A stretch of DNA of 26,020 bases from NCBI GenBank assembly GCA_027596195.1, contig JADGJG010000279.1, positions 1-26,020 of the forward strand, given 5' to 3'. This stretch comes from Podochytrium sp. JEL0797. Its lineage: Eukaryota; Chytridiomycota; Chytridiomycetes; Chytridiales; Chytriomycetaceae. The notes under the pieces are model-generated. The model saw only the letters and a program-made list of their open reading frames with translations, was not told where the DNA came from and did no database searches. This document shows, piece after piece, positions 9,037 to 19,125 of this stretch (positions are counted from its first letter, which is position 1; each line of letters opens with the position of its first letter). Position numbers and translations under genes: made by a program.

Positions 9037-11239
9037 ATGTCCGCCCCACTTGCAACGCAGCGATGCCTCCGAATCGAAGTTCCACTCAACCTCACGGATA
9101 CCCGGGCGAATGTAATCCAGCCTAAACAACGTTCTCTACTCCACGCTAATGCTCTATTCGAAGGTCTTCAGCTTCCCGCAGCTCGTGTCGAAACGCACCG
9201 CCAAGCTAAAGAAGCCCAACGGAACTCCCATCTCTGTCGATACTGAAGAAGGAACGGATGAGGGCCAATGGGAGGATGAAGGTGCCAAAGGGGAAGGCAG
9301 CGAAAGCGACAACGAGATTTCCAGCGATGAGGACGAACCCAAAGACGAGCAAGGAGATCAAGCCGTCAAGGTGGAATTCGCTATTCACTTTCCCGTCCTC
9401 CAACTATGACCTGACCATTTAATGCGATGTACAAACTCTCTCCCAGAAACGCCGCACCCGAACGGATCCCACAAACATCTACGACATTGAAGACGATTTT
9501 ATCGATGACAGTGAAATGCTGGACCCGGAAATGGGTGATGCGCCGGCTGTGTGGGAATACGGATATTTCGCGTGGAAGGGGAGCGTCGAGAACTTTCACG
9601 AGGATGTGTAATGCAGCGTATTTTGAAGGTTGGTATGAAGCGGGTATCCTAACTTGCATACACACAGCACGTTCCAAGACTTTTTCGAACCCGCCCGCGC
9701 ACCCGCACCCAAAAAGAAACGCGTCGCACTTCCAAAATCCACTTCCACCGCCGCCTCCAAAAAATCCACGGACGTATCTCCCTCGAAACCCTCCTCACTC
9801 ACCCCTGGGCCCTCCTCTATCGCCGCTGCCGCAGCGGGAGGCCAAACCGAACCCGCGGACGCGGTCACGGCGTCTGAAAAGAAACGGAAACGCGTCGCCT
9901 CGAGTACAGGCACTCCTGTCAAAAAGTCTGCTGCGGCCGGAGTTGTTCTCGTCGCGGGTGAATCCGCACCTGTTGGAACGGACTCTGCCGATATTCCCAA
10001 AAAGAAGAAACGCGTGGGCACCGGAGTACCTGCCACCAACACCACCGCAGCTGCAACCCCTGCTCCAGCAGTGACTTCAACCACGGCAGAAGCTCCTTCC
10101 GACGACAAGGGCAAAAAGAAGGGCTTGGTTCCGCTGTCCCCAGCCGTCGAAGTGACACTCAACTACCTCAAAAACGAGCGCGAAAAGGGTGAGTCTCACA
10201 ATTTACCTATCCAAATTTACACCGCTATTTCGCCCAACCCAAACAGAATCATTCGAAAACAAAAAAACCTTTCCCCAAAACCTCCGCCCACCCCTCCTCG
10301 AAGCCTCCAAAACCGCCGTCCTCCACTCGGAATTCAACGAAAACTTTATCCGATACATCAAAAAGATTCTTCCCTACAACTCGTTCACTCTCAAAAAGCT
10401 GACTGGCCGCATGCTCCTCGGCCACGCTGTGATGCAGAGTCAGATTGCCTTGAATTTGAAGATTGGCGCTTTTGAAGCGCACGTGAAGGAGCTGTGTGCG
10501 CAGCAGGGTGAGGTTTTTGGTTTCTCGTTGTCCCGAGTCGAAGCACTAAACCCCAAAATTATTTAGGAATCGACGGCCCTCAACCCCACGAACCATCCAC
10601 CCCAACCACCACAGCAGCCCCCGCGATCCCGGAATCCATCGCCTCCCTCACGACCGTGCCCGACAAGAAAAAGTTCAAATTCGACGAGGAAGCCAAACTG
10701 TCCATCTGGAACCTCCTTGTTCTCGAATGGGAGCAAGCGATGCTCACGAACCTCTTGAACTCGTTGGATGGTAATGATTCGGGGGTGAAGGTGACGGAGG
10801 CGAATGTGCGCAAGAGTGTGTATGCTAAGGTGAGCAAAAATGAAAGGGATTTGGCGATAAAAACGGGCTTACGGGACACAACTAGCTCGTCACGTTCTGG
10901 CCTCAAGGCTGGATGACCACCACCGACCTTTCCCGCGAATACACGCTCTACAAACGTCGCATCAACTCGCGTGCACAAACCGCCGGACTCCAGAACCTCG
11001 ACCTGTCGAGCTTGTATATCGAAAGTGTGGCCAAGATGTTGGATCCGGATACGCGGGAGGTGTTTGCGATTTTGAAGGCCACGAAGGCCATGTTTGATGT
11101 GCCGGCTCCGGTTGTTGTGAAGGCTGAAGGGGTGAAGGTGGAGGGTGGTGGTGGCGGGGAAAAGAAGGAAGGGGGTGGTGAGGAGGGGGCTGGTGTGGCG
11201 TTGGGGGCTGCAGAAGCTGTTGAGGACAAGGCACCATAA
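9037..11239 (+). CDS. HPC2: Hpc2/ubinuclein-family subunit of the HIR histone chaperone
   Basis: Seven exons: 9037..9111, 9182..9370, 9447..9607, 9668..10188, 10247..10507, 10567..10829, 10886..11239; 607 residues, all introns 56-76 bp and GT-AG. Exon 3 encodes the Hpc2-related domain: IYDIEDDFIDDSEMLD followed by GYFAWKG (residues about 97-135), the signature that binds Hir1/HIRA and histone H3.3. Exon 2 is acidic and exon 4 is Lys/Arg-rich with three nuclear-localisation-like clusters. Exons 5-7 encode the ubinuclein middle domain (KKFKFDEEAKLSIWNLL and FWPQGWMTTTDLSREY). The product would act in the nucleus in replication-independent nucleosome assembly and silencing. The first intron (9112..9181) was chosen because it keeps the frame; the N-terminal 25 residues are therefore the least certain part. 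Confidence 0.9.
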
Positions 11240-11285
11240 TGCATTGTATTTCTTTTATATTACACGTCCTACTTACCACGTCATT

Positions 11286-11350
11286 TTTGACCCCTTGCTC
11301 CCTTCCTCCGAACAATCATCCAACAACTTGGGACGAAACGCGCTTTCCCG
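11286..11350 (-). pseudogene. Relic of the MTG1 3' coding end (copy a)
   Basis: Plus-strand words TTGACCCCTTGCT, TCCGAACAATCATCCAAC and TTCCCGAAA occur here in the same order as at about 11827-11910 inside the last MTG1 exon, with a small internal deletion and substitutions. It is too short and eroded to code. It indicates a past duplication of the gene end. Confidence 0.7.
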
Positions 11351-11427
11351 AAAGAAAGGGTCGCATATCGCGAGGTGAGAGCGTAATGACAGTGAGACAT
11401 AAATTATTTTTCCCCAAATACACGCGA

Positions 11428-11595
11428 ACTATAAATACAAAAGGGGGAGGGGAGTGGTTGGTATTGTTGGAGTTTGTTGTGATGGAAGTATTGAAAAATA
11501 AACAATTTTGAATCTCGATTGTTTGTTGGAGTCGATAGGAGCGAGGTCCGTATTATTTGTTGTGATGGAAAAAATAAAAAAATTTGAATCTCATC
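11428..11595 (+). repeat. Dispersed TATAAATAC/GTTGGAGTTT repeat, two tandem copies
   Basis: The first copy, about 11428-11515, runs TATAAATACAAAAGGGG, GTTGGTATTGTTGGAGTTTG, TTGTGATGGAA, AATAAACAATTTTGAATCTC and closely matches 432-516. A second, more eroded copy follows directly (GTTTGTTGGAG, TTATTTGTTGTGATGGAA, AATTTGAATCTC). Each unit has a TATA-like box at one end and an AATAAA at the other. Related sequence recurs near 21597-21700 (minus) and 21916-22010. Confidence 0.65.
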
Positions 11596-11661
11596 GCGTT
11601 TATTCTCGTTTTTTTTATCCCTTACTTTCTTTCCATCCTGATCCTACGATTTTTCATATGA

Positions 11662-11695
11662 ATTATCCAACGTCAAGGGTCCAAACGTGCCCTCC
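11662..11695 (-). pseudogene. Relic of the MTG1 3' coding end (copy b)
   Basis: The plus-strand stretch ATCCAACGTCAAGGGTCC followed by AAACGTGCCCTCCC matches 11872-11904 in MTG1 with few changes. It overlaps the segment also present in copy a, so at least two separate duplications or one tandem array is implied. Confidence 0.55.
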
Positions 11696-11772
11696 CTCGA
11701 TGCATCCACCGCGGACTTCAAGACGCTTGTCGTATTTTGACTTCGCATGATCCGTGTGGTTCAAGGGACCTT

Positions 11773-12882
11773 TTATTCCACATACAAAATCTTTCCCCTT
11801 GCACCCTCCCTCTGCCCCGAAACATTCTTGACCCCTTGCTTCCACTCCTCCATCCCTTCTTCCGAACAATCATCCAACGTCATGGGTCCAAACGCGCCTT
11901 CCCGAAACAAGGCCAGGAACGCGTTCGCAGCCTCCACAGGATTCGACGACTGCCGAACCTTAAACTCATCAGGCTCTCGATCCCTTCCATCCTCTTTTGA
12001 CTTGCGCATAATAGCGTCCAGAACCTCCGCAACATTTTCCGTCGCACGATCGAGTCCAAACCCTTTGCAATAAGCATCAACGCATTTCTCGCTCTGGTTC
12101 AACCGAAACAGGAGGTACTCGCAAATCGCTATTTGATCCGACAAGGCGTCTTTGGTGCATCCCGCGAGAGCGATGCGGAGACCTTGGATCGGGGATTGGA
12201 TTTCTGGGTTGAGGACGCCCGGGGTGTCGACGAGGTAGATTGTGGGGTTGTCGTGGATTTTGACTTTGGTTTGGATGGCGCGGGTGACGCCTGCGAAGGG
12301 GGCGACTTGGGAGACTTTTCCTGAAGGGTTTTGGGATGAGAATCGCGCGTAAGGAATTCTGTGCCCAAATGCCTCAACGCGTTGATGATGGAACTCTTGC
12401 CGACATTCGGGAGCCCGACCACGACAATGTTCATGCCGTTCAGACGGTGTGGGTCGCGTTCGACTTTTTGGACCAACAACTGCATGATTTTTTTGAGGGA
12501 CGAATGCATGCTGCCGTCCCTGGTTTTGCATGTGGTGAAGACGAAGGGGTCCGTGGGGTGGTGTTTGGCGAACCCAGTGGCGAGCAACTAGGGAAGTGAT
12601 TAGGTTCCTCGGAACCCTTAGGAAACGAGACACACTCTAAAGGAATACCCTGTTCATGTTCTGGTTCGACAGCTCCTTCTTGTTGAAGACCACGATACGG
12701 TCCCTCCTTCCCAGCAAGGCGGCAAACTGCGGGTTCTCCGATGACAGCGGAATTCTCGCATCGCGAACCTCGAGGACAAGGTCGATGTGGTGCACTCCGT
12801 CCTTGAGAAGCCGGAGCGTGTTCTTCTGGTGCCTTGGGAACCACGGGAGGATTGAAGAGACCGGTGGGGGAATGAACGGCAT
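11773..12882 (-). CDS. MTG1: Mtg1/YlqF-type mitochondrial ribosome-assembly GTPase
   Basis: Three exons complement(11773..12320, 12365..12587, 12649..12882), 334 residues, the usual size of Mtg1. It is a circularly permuted GTPase: WFPRHQKNTLRLLKDG and DARIPLSSENP at the N-terminus, then G4 NKKEL, G1 GLPNVGKSS, G2-like GVTRAI and G3 DTPG, in that order. The family assists late large-subunit assembly of the mitochondrial ribosome on the matrix side of the inner membrane. Intron 1 is a normal 61-bp GT-AG intron. Between exons 2 and 3 the frame changes and no GT donor is available; a 44-nt GC-AG intron (12364..12321) restores LRHLGKVSQVAPFAGVTR, which suits the family, but a one-base frameshift without an intron is the alternative. 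The ATG at 12882 is 26 bp from the epsin ATG. Confidence 0.88.
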
Positions 12883-12908
12883 CCAGAAAAACAAAAAACT
12901 TTTCCAAA
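12883..12908. promoter_or_regulatory. 26-bp divergent gap between MTG1 and epsin start codons
   Basis: Only 26 bp lie between the two ATGs (12882 on minus, 12909 on plus), so each gene's promoter and 5' leader must overlap the other's transcript or coding region. The gap itself is A/T-rich on its right side and carries no recognisable TATA box. The minus-strand start cannot lie further upstream as an ATG in the same frame. Confidence 0.6.
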
Positions 12909-15560
12909 ATGAACGTAGCTAAGGGTGCTGTGCGCTCAGTCAAGAATTACACAAAGGGATACTCGGACATCCAGATCAAAGTCAGGTAACTACACTCCCT
13001 ATGCGGTACTGTCACTGCGCGTACTGACCAACCTGTTCCAGAGAGGCCACGTCGAATGATCCGGTACGGTGTTGAACCAACTGCTCATCGTGTCCCTGAC
13101 TTGCTGGCTTCCCCACACAGGCACCTTCCTCGCAGAGCATCATGGCGGATATTGCGCGATGCACCCACAACCAGTACGCATTTTTGTTGTCTCCCGGGGG
13201 CTTCGAGAAGCTTATTGATCCCTTACTTCCGATTCCACCAGCCGCGACTTTATCGAGATTATGGAGATGATTGACAAACGTTTGAACGACAGCGGGAAGA
13301 ACTGGCGCCATGTATACAAAGTATGTGTCACCTTCGCTTGGTGGTTCCCAATTACAGCGGAATTGAACTTGCCGCTTACGACTTCTCATGATCCTTTGTT
13401 TCTGAATCGGATATGAATAACTGTATCGTGCGAATGGGAGAGAGAGGATCCCCTCCACCTTTGTGCCTTGGCAAACCAACTATTTCTAATTCGTACGCAA
13501 CAGTCATTGGTCCTGCTCGATTTTCTCCTCGTTTCTGGCTCCGAAAACGTCATCAAATACGCCAAAGAGAACCTTTACGTCATCAAAACGCTCAAGGAGT
13601 TCATGTATCTCGATGAGGACGGCAGAGATCACGGCGCCAACGGTAATACTTTCGCAATTCACCCCCCACTTTCCTCTTAAGCATCCTCTTAACCAATATA
13701 ACTCGCTTCTTCTCCACTTCTTCCCGTAACACACAATATTAAAAAACAGTCCGCCAACTGAGCAAAGACATCACGGCCCACCTGTCCGACGACGCGCGTC
13801 TGCGAGAAGAACGCGCCGGCCGCACGCGCAACCACCGCTTCTCTGGCAGCGATGACGAAGACCGCGCGAGATCGCGCGACAGAAGCAATACCGCGCCACG
13901 CACGACCGGATATGGCGGGTCGAACGAGGATGATGAGTTGAGACGCGCGTTGGAGGAGAGTAAGCGGACGGCTGAGGCGGAAGAACGTAGGAGGGCGGAT
14001 AAGAACAAGACGTGAGGCGTTTGTTACTTTTTTTGATTGGTGTGGGGGTATTGACTTGGGATTTTTTTGTTTTTGTAGGGACTCGGACCTCAAAAAGGCA
14101 CTGGAATTGAACGACAGAGAAAGGTGGAGGAAGCTCTTTCTTCTCACATCCCTTCTTCACCCACACTGACTCCCACCTCTCCGCTATCGTAACCCCCCAG
14201 CCAACAACAAGCCCCCGTCCAAACTGAAATCATCGACTTCTTTGCCCCCGTCCAAACCGCTCAACCCAACATGTTCGAATCCATCCAGGCGAACCCCTTT
14301 GGCGGATTCGGACAACAGGATCCCTATGCGGCCCAAATGGAGCAACAGCGCATGCAGCAGCAAATGATGCTTCAACAGCAGCAACAACAGCAGCAGCAGC
14401 AGGAACAGGCGAGACAGGCTGCGTTGCAGCAGGAACACGCGAGACAAGCGGCCTTGCAGCAACAACAGTTGTTGATGCAGCAGCAGCAGCAGCAGAACCA
14501 GTTGATGTCTGGGTTTGCGGCGTATGATGCACAGGCAGCGACCAAGAATGTGGCTGCGGATCCGTTTTTCGATGTGGCTCGCAACAGGTCCGTGTATATG
14601 TCGTGAATCGGATAATTTTTTTCTGAGACGGCAGCAAACAGTTCCCAAATCGACCCGTTCGCGAACCTTGCCGTTTCGCGTGGATCCATGAGCGCCATGG
14701 GTGTTTCGACGGTTCGATCTGGAACTATGGGCGGCGCCCCGAGCAACCCGTTTGGATCCTCTGGAGCCACGACAACGAGTCCCGTACGTGTTCACCAACG
14801 CATCCCTTCTTTATCCATTTATACTCAAACCTTCTTTTTCGAATTGCCCGCCCACCCATCCCAGTTTGGAACCTCCAACAACGCCAACAACGCCTTCAAC
14901 TCCAACTTTGCCCCCTCCCCGGCCGCAAAACCCACCAACCCCGTCTTCACCAACATCCACCAATCCAACAACAACGCCTTCTCGAGCGCTCCCTCCACGG
15001 GCGTCAAAAACCCCTTCGGCCTCGCCTCCCAACCCTCCCCCTTTGGAACCATGGGCATACCCGCGCAGCAACAGCCGGTAACGAGTCAACGGGATTTCGC
15101 GGACTTGTCGCCGTTTGGGAGGAGTAATAGTGTCAGTCAGCAGCCGATTGGGATGATGGGTGGTGGTGGTGGTGGTGGTGGGGCGTTTGGATCGATGGGA
15201 CAGCCTCAGGGTCAGCAGCAGATGTTTGGATCTAGCCAGCAGCAGCAACCATTTGGACAGCAGAGTAATGCTTTTGGGCAACAGCAGCAACAGCCACAAC
15301 AAAACGTGTTTGGAAGTGCCAACAATAACGCGTTTGGATCGCAGTTTGGCGGTGGTGGACAGGCGACGCCGTTTGGAGGGCAACCTCAGCAACAGCAGAT
15401 GAATGCGTTTGGTGGGCAACCGCAGCAGCAACAGGGGCAGCAACCGTTTGGGGCGAACGCTTTTGGGCAGCCTCAGCAGCCTCAGCAGCAGCAGTTTAAT
15501 GCGTTTGGGCAGCAGGGGCAAGGACAGCAGGGGAATCAGCAGCAAAATTCGTTTTTCTAG
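12909..15560 (+). CDS. ENT1: Epsin (ENTH-domain endocytic adaptor)
   Basis: Ten exons: 12909..12985, 13042..13063, 13121..13185, 13242..13320, 13504..13642, 13750..14011, 14079..14123, 14201..14587, 14642..14783, 14865..15560; 637 residues. Residues 1 to about 140 are an ENTH domain: KNYTKGYSDIQIKVREATSN, SIMADIARCTHNQYAF, EMIDKRLNDSGKNWRHVYK, LVLLDFLLVSGSE and LDEDGRDHG; it binds PtdIns(4,5)P2 at the plasma membrane. Two ubiquitin-interacting motifs follow (DDELRRALEESK, DSDLKKALELND). The tail is Gln-rich with NPF motifs (ANPFGG, SNPFGS, KNPFGL) that bind EH-domain proteins, plus many FGQ repeats. Exon 2 is only 22 bp. The last intron (81 bp) is in frame and free of stops, so retention would add 27 residues. 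Intron 4 (183 bp) is the longest. Confidence 0.93.
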
Positions 15561-15952
15561 AGGAGAAGGGTGGGGAGGTGTTTGGGGGGCAATGTTGATG
15601 GCGTTTTTTTTGGTGGCTGTGGAAAGAGAGATTGAGTGGAGATTTTTTGGGCTTGGCGCCGTGGGTGTTGTGTGTGTGTGAGTGTTATCATCTGAGCTTT
15701 CATAAACGATATTGTAATTCTGGTTGTGTCATGGTTCGTTTGCGTTGGGTTAGAAGAAAATAGAGCGTTACCGTATTATTAATGAAACGGAGATTGCGAT
15801 AACTGGGTACCGTATTAATATGCATTTGATTTGTTGATGCGGGGAGAGGAGTCATGGTTAGAATTCGTGAACGGGGAATGAATGAAACGAAACTGTATTC
15901 ATTTCATTTCAAAATTTCCACAACCACTTTTTCATCCAAAACGTTATCAATA
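15561..15952. other. Intergenic region, nothing recognised
   Basis: The left part is the epsin 3' region (GT-rich, with TGTGTGTGTG near 15670). The right part precedes the next ATG. No RNA gene, repeat match or conserved ORF is visible. Confidence 0.5.
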
Positions 15953-16723
15953 ATGGCGCCGCGCCCGAAACGTGAGTATCCCTCCCTCCTTGGTCCTCAT
16001 ACTCCTCTCACCCACACACACCCTCCCACCACTTCAGCAGGACCCTCCGTAGCCTCCCATCCGCGCCCGTTTACCGCCCCTGTCGATCGAATCATCCGCA
16101 CCGAAAACCCCTCCATCCCCATCCTCTTCGCCACCAACCCGACCCTCTCCCCGCCAAAACTCATCCTCACCCTCCGCCCGATTCAACCTGCAACCCCAAC
16201 GGATCTCATCTCCGAATCCATCAACTCAATCATGCACTTCCTAGCCACCTCCGCACCCGGGATTCACCCCTCCCGCTTAATCTACGCCACCGCGGGACTC
16301 CTGTTTCACCCGGAATCTCCGCTGCCGTTCGGCGGGTCCCGACAATCTCCCGGGTACACCGCTTATACGGGTACGAACGCCACCTCACTCCTCTCGTTCC
16401 TCGTTTCATCGAGTTACAAATCATATTGGACGTACCGCGGGCGTGTTGCGCTCGAGTTTGTGGCGAGCGGACTCAATGAAGTGATTCGGAGGAGTGAGAC
16501 ACTCTGTTGTGAAGGGAAGGGATGGGTTGATGAAATGTGTTTACGCGGGGCGAAAACGACGGGTGCGATAAAGTGGTTTGGGGCAGCGTATTTGCCGGTG
16601 CAGTTGAGGGATGGGAGGGAGAGGCGGTGTAGGTGTGGCGCGGGGGTTTCTTTCGGGGGCTGTTTGCCGCGGTGGGTGACGGGCACGGTGGGTTTGGGGG
16701 GGGCGGGGAGGGGGAAGATTTAG
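15953..16723 (+). CDS. Hypothetical protein
   Basis: Two exons, 15953..15971 and 16038..16723, with a 66-bp in-frame intron (GTGAGT...TTCAG); about 234 residues. The protein begins MAPRPKPGPS and contains PVDRIIRTENPSIPILFATN and LILTLRPIQPATPTDLI, then a mixed helical region (SYWTYRGRVALEFVASGLNE), ending in a Cys/Gly-rich tail (RCRCGAGVSFGGCLPRW). I do not recognise a family. The intron has a perfect donor and a pyrimidine-rich 3' end, which supports a real gene; retention would also stay open. The C-terminal tail in GC-rich sequence may be poorly predicted. Confidence 0.5.
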   Translation: MAPRPKREYPSLLGPHTPLTHTHPPTTSAGPSVASHPRPFTAPVDRIIRTENPSIPILFATNPTLSPPKLILTLRPIQPATPTDLISESINSIMHFLATSAPGIHPSRLIYATAGLLFHPESPLPFGGSRQSPGYTAYTGTNATSLLSFLVSSSYKSYWTYRGRVALEFVASGLNEVIRRSETLCCEGKGWVDEMCLRGAKTTGAIKWFGAAYLPVQLRDGRERRCRCGAGVSFGGCLPRWVTGTVGLGGAGRGKI

Positions 16724-17496
16724 GCGTGAGGGGAGGAGTTGGGAGTGATGAGCGCGTGCGGAGCGGATTCTTTCGCTGTTTTCTAAATCAAATAAGTAAT
16801 ATATTATATCCATACATGAAGAGTGGGGGACTCGTGAGGCTCGGTTCGAAGGGCTGAAACTGTTTCCTTATCGGTGGTTGTAAAATTTGTGAGGGGACGG
16901 GATGGAGATTGGAGATCCATTGGAGATCAAGCCCACGGCACACCACCCCCTCTTCGGACAGATAAGGTACGGAGCTGGAAGGACGAAAAAACAAAGTCTG
17001 TTAAATCTTTGCCGGGGGCAGTTGAGAGGTACCCAAAAGGAATGCTTACGGTATGCATAACAAGCCTCGAAAGTCGCCCCTCCTCATTGTCCAAGGTACA
17101 ACGAGAGAGCACCGATGTGTATCCCAACCGCATCTTGGTGTCATTTTCTTTTTTTTTTTCGTTCATTTGAGTCGGCGGAGCGGCAAAGAGGCACGCACTT
17201 TTGCCTTGGCATTGCCACTGATGTCGATTTGGTTCATTCGTCGTGATTCTGAAACACCCGTTTTCAGCACGTTTTCAACACAATTTCAAAAGAAAAAGTT
17301 TTTTTTTAATAAACGACACGTAGTTCACTGTTCAAAAACAGCGTATTTCTCATTTCTTTTATCCGAATAAAGGCTTAGTAAGAACCTTTGAGGGAAATGG
17401 GTTGCTCATCCCCAATCAGATTTTTTCAAGTTGTAACAAATTTAACAACGAGATCGCGTTAAAAACTCGTTGTTTCCCATCTTGTATCACCCAAAA
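16724..17496. other. Intergenic region, nothing recognised
   Basis: About 770 bp with only short, unconvincing ORFs. It has homopolymer T runs near 17150 and 17300 and an AT-rich right half. No tRNA, repeat shared with the other intergenic regions, or conserved protein is visible. Confidence 0.5.
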
Positions 17497-17709
17497 ATGG
17501 ATACCGTGTTCACCCTCATCAGCCGCAGATTCTCAACCGCGTCCTCCACGAGCACCAGCGATTCGAGCTCCCCAGCCGCTTCTGCCCCAACTGCGACCGC
17601 GACCGCCGCCACTCAATCAAACTCGGGATTCGCCTTGCTTTGGGAGATGGTCCAACGAGGGGTGCAGAGTCACAAGGACGATGATTTCAATTCATATGTG
17701 TATGCTTGA
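17497..17709 (+). CDS. Small hypothetical protein, possible mitochondrial leader
   Basis: A 70-residue ORF starting MDTVFTLISRRFSTASS, which looks like a mitochondrial presequence with an R-F/S-T cleavage context, followed by a Ser/Thr/Ala-rich linker and a short end GFALLWEMVQRGVQSHKDDD. The ATG sits in an A-rich context (CCAAAAATGG). No family is recognised. It may be a genuine small protein, the first exon of a longer gene, or a chance ORF. Confidence 0.35.
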   Translation: MDTVFTLISRRFSTASSTSTSDSSSPAASAPTATATAATQSNSGFALLWEMVQRGVQSHKDDDFNSYVYA

Positions 17710-17886
17710 TGGTGAAGGGGAAGGAGAGAGAAAGGCAACGGCTTTTGTTTGACACGGGTTACAACCTGATAACTTTTTGTATGCATAAATAATAAATCAT
17801 ATTTAAAACGACCGACATACAGTAGGCCTTTAATAATGAAAAATAAAAATCAGTCAAACACGTCAGGATTCTCGTCCGCCGCAGTT

Positions 17887-18871
17887 TCAAACATGGGCTG
17901 CGCACTCCACCACCCCATCGTCTGATTCCCCACCAAATCTCTCGCCGATCCAGCAGCCACATGTCCAATCTCGACCGGCTCGCATGATTCTCATTTGCGT
18001 CTCGCAACAGCGTTCCAGACTCACGAACCAAAACACGCTTTCGTCCAGCGTTTCACCGACCGTCAAGAGGCCGTGGTTGCGCATGATGAGCGCGTGGTTC
18101 AATGGACCGAGTGTGGAAGCCATGCGGGAGCCAATGACGGTGTCAGCGGGGATGCCGTCGAATTCGTTGAACAGAGCTTGGCGCTCATAAAACGCGCACG
18201 CGTCTATGTGAAAATGAGGATGAGCTACCATTTCGTCGCGTTTTCAATCCCCTTCTTACCCTGCGTGATGGGCTTCACTGTTTCGGCCAACGCGCTGAAC
18301 GCCCTTCCCCACATGCTATGTGAATGACACACTGCATTCGCGTTGCTTCTCGCGCGGTGAATCGACGCGTGAAGCGAAAAGGCACCCGCTCCGAGAATTC
18401 CATCGCCCCCGCCAAGCTTTTGCCCGCGCTCGCTAACCCAGAGAAGATGGCTCGGCTTGATTTTGGAAAACGGTTTTCCGAACGGATTGACCCAGTACGA
18501 TGTGGGGTCAATGGGGTCGCGCACGGAGATGTGTCCCGCGACGCCTGGACCGCAGTTGAGGTCGGAAGATAAAGTCTGATAATCCGCGCCAACTCACCTT
18601 CCTCGTACCCCATCTTTGAAAATATTCTGAATGCCAGCGCAAGCCTCGTTTTGGTATATCTCCGGGCCTCCTCCGGATCCGCGAATGTTGGCGGTTTTGG
18701 GACCACAAACGGGATTGGTTTGGGCGACCCGTCGGTGTTGAGTCCCGATTCGCCAATCTGGAACGTGAGGACGTTCGATTTGCCGTGCATCCGCAGAGAA
18801 GGGGTGCGGACGAGAGTCCCGGCGGCGGTAAGGGGCTGGGTGGAGATCAAGTGGCGAACGCGTGAAAACAT
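17887..18871 (-). CDS. Class II aldolase/adducin-family protein
   Basis: Three exons complement(17887..18203, 18260..18544, 18598..18871), 291 residues as read. The class II aldolase fold is clear: GHISVRDP, YWVNPFGKPF, ANAVCHSHSMWGRAFSAL (two metal-type His), ITQDACAFY across a splice junction, and RNHGLLTVGETLDE (third His). These are zinc-type aldolase or scaffold proteins; the substrate cannot be told. The first residues (MFSRVRHLISTQPLTAAGTL) resemble a mitochondrial leader. The predicted C-terminus is probably wrong: after ERCCETQM a different frame continues GHVAAGSARDLVGNQ and WWSAQPMFE, like the usual end of fungal members, and stops at 17854. A one-base insertion near 17975-17990, or a sequencing error, would explain this. 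Confidence 0.85.
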
Positions 18872-19125
18872 TAAGATTTGGATTTCTAAGAATATCTCAA
18901 TGATAGTTGCTTAAGGGGTGTGGTTTGGATAGTCATTGACTGCGAACGGAGAAAGGGCTCGGATAAATATAGTCGCGTCGAAACAAAATAAGAAGGGAGA
19001 ATATGCGTCAAATGGTGATACACCCACGAAAGTTCGCTTCCTCCGTTGTTTGAACCTTGGGGCGCGCATGGGTCAATTTCGCACCCACGAATCATGATCC
19101 CAAAAAAGTTCTTTCGAAATCAAAA
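18872..19125. promoter_or_regulatory. Divergent promoter region, aldolase-like gene and b5-acyl-CoA dehydrogenase
   Basis: 254 bp separate two divergent start codons, so both promoters must lie here or overlap the genes. No specific operator or TATA box stands out beyond GATAAATATAG near 18961 (plus strand). Confidence 0.4.

Larger units (their letters stand above)
11240..11772. other. Intergenic region with relic MTG1 fragments and dispersed repeats
   Basis: No gene is seen in these 533 bp between the convergent ends of HPC2 and MTG1. The region is a patchwork: a degraded copy of the MTG1 3' coding end (about 11286-11350), two tandem copies of a TATAAATAC/GTTGGAGTTT repeat (about 11428-11515 and 11516-11595), and a second, shorter MTG1 3'-end fragment (about 11662-11695). 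Confidence 0.7.

Noticed and set aside
9596..10162. Minus-strand ORF of 188 codons
   Set aside because: Shadow of Hpc2 exon 4; low-complexity and without any motif.
14184..14798. Minus-strand ORF with poly-Cys or poly-Leu runs
   Set aside because: Complement of the epsin poly-Gln coding tract.
14811..15545. Minus-strand Leu-rich ORF of 244 codons that looks membrane-like
   Set aside because: It is the complement of the CAG/CAA-rich epsin tail, which makes Leu runs automatically.
16874..17170. 98-codon plus-strand ORF in the intergenic region
   Set aside because: No recognisable domain, ends in a poly-T-encoded Phe run, and no supporting splice or promoter signal.
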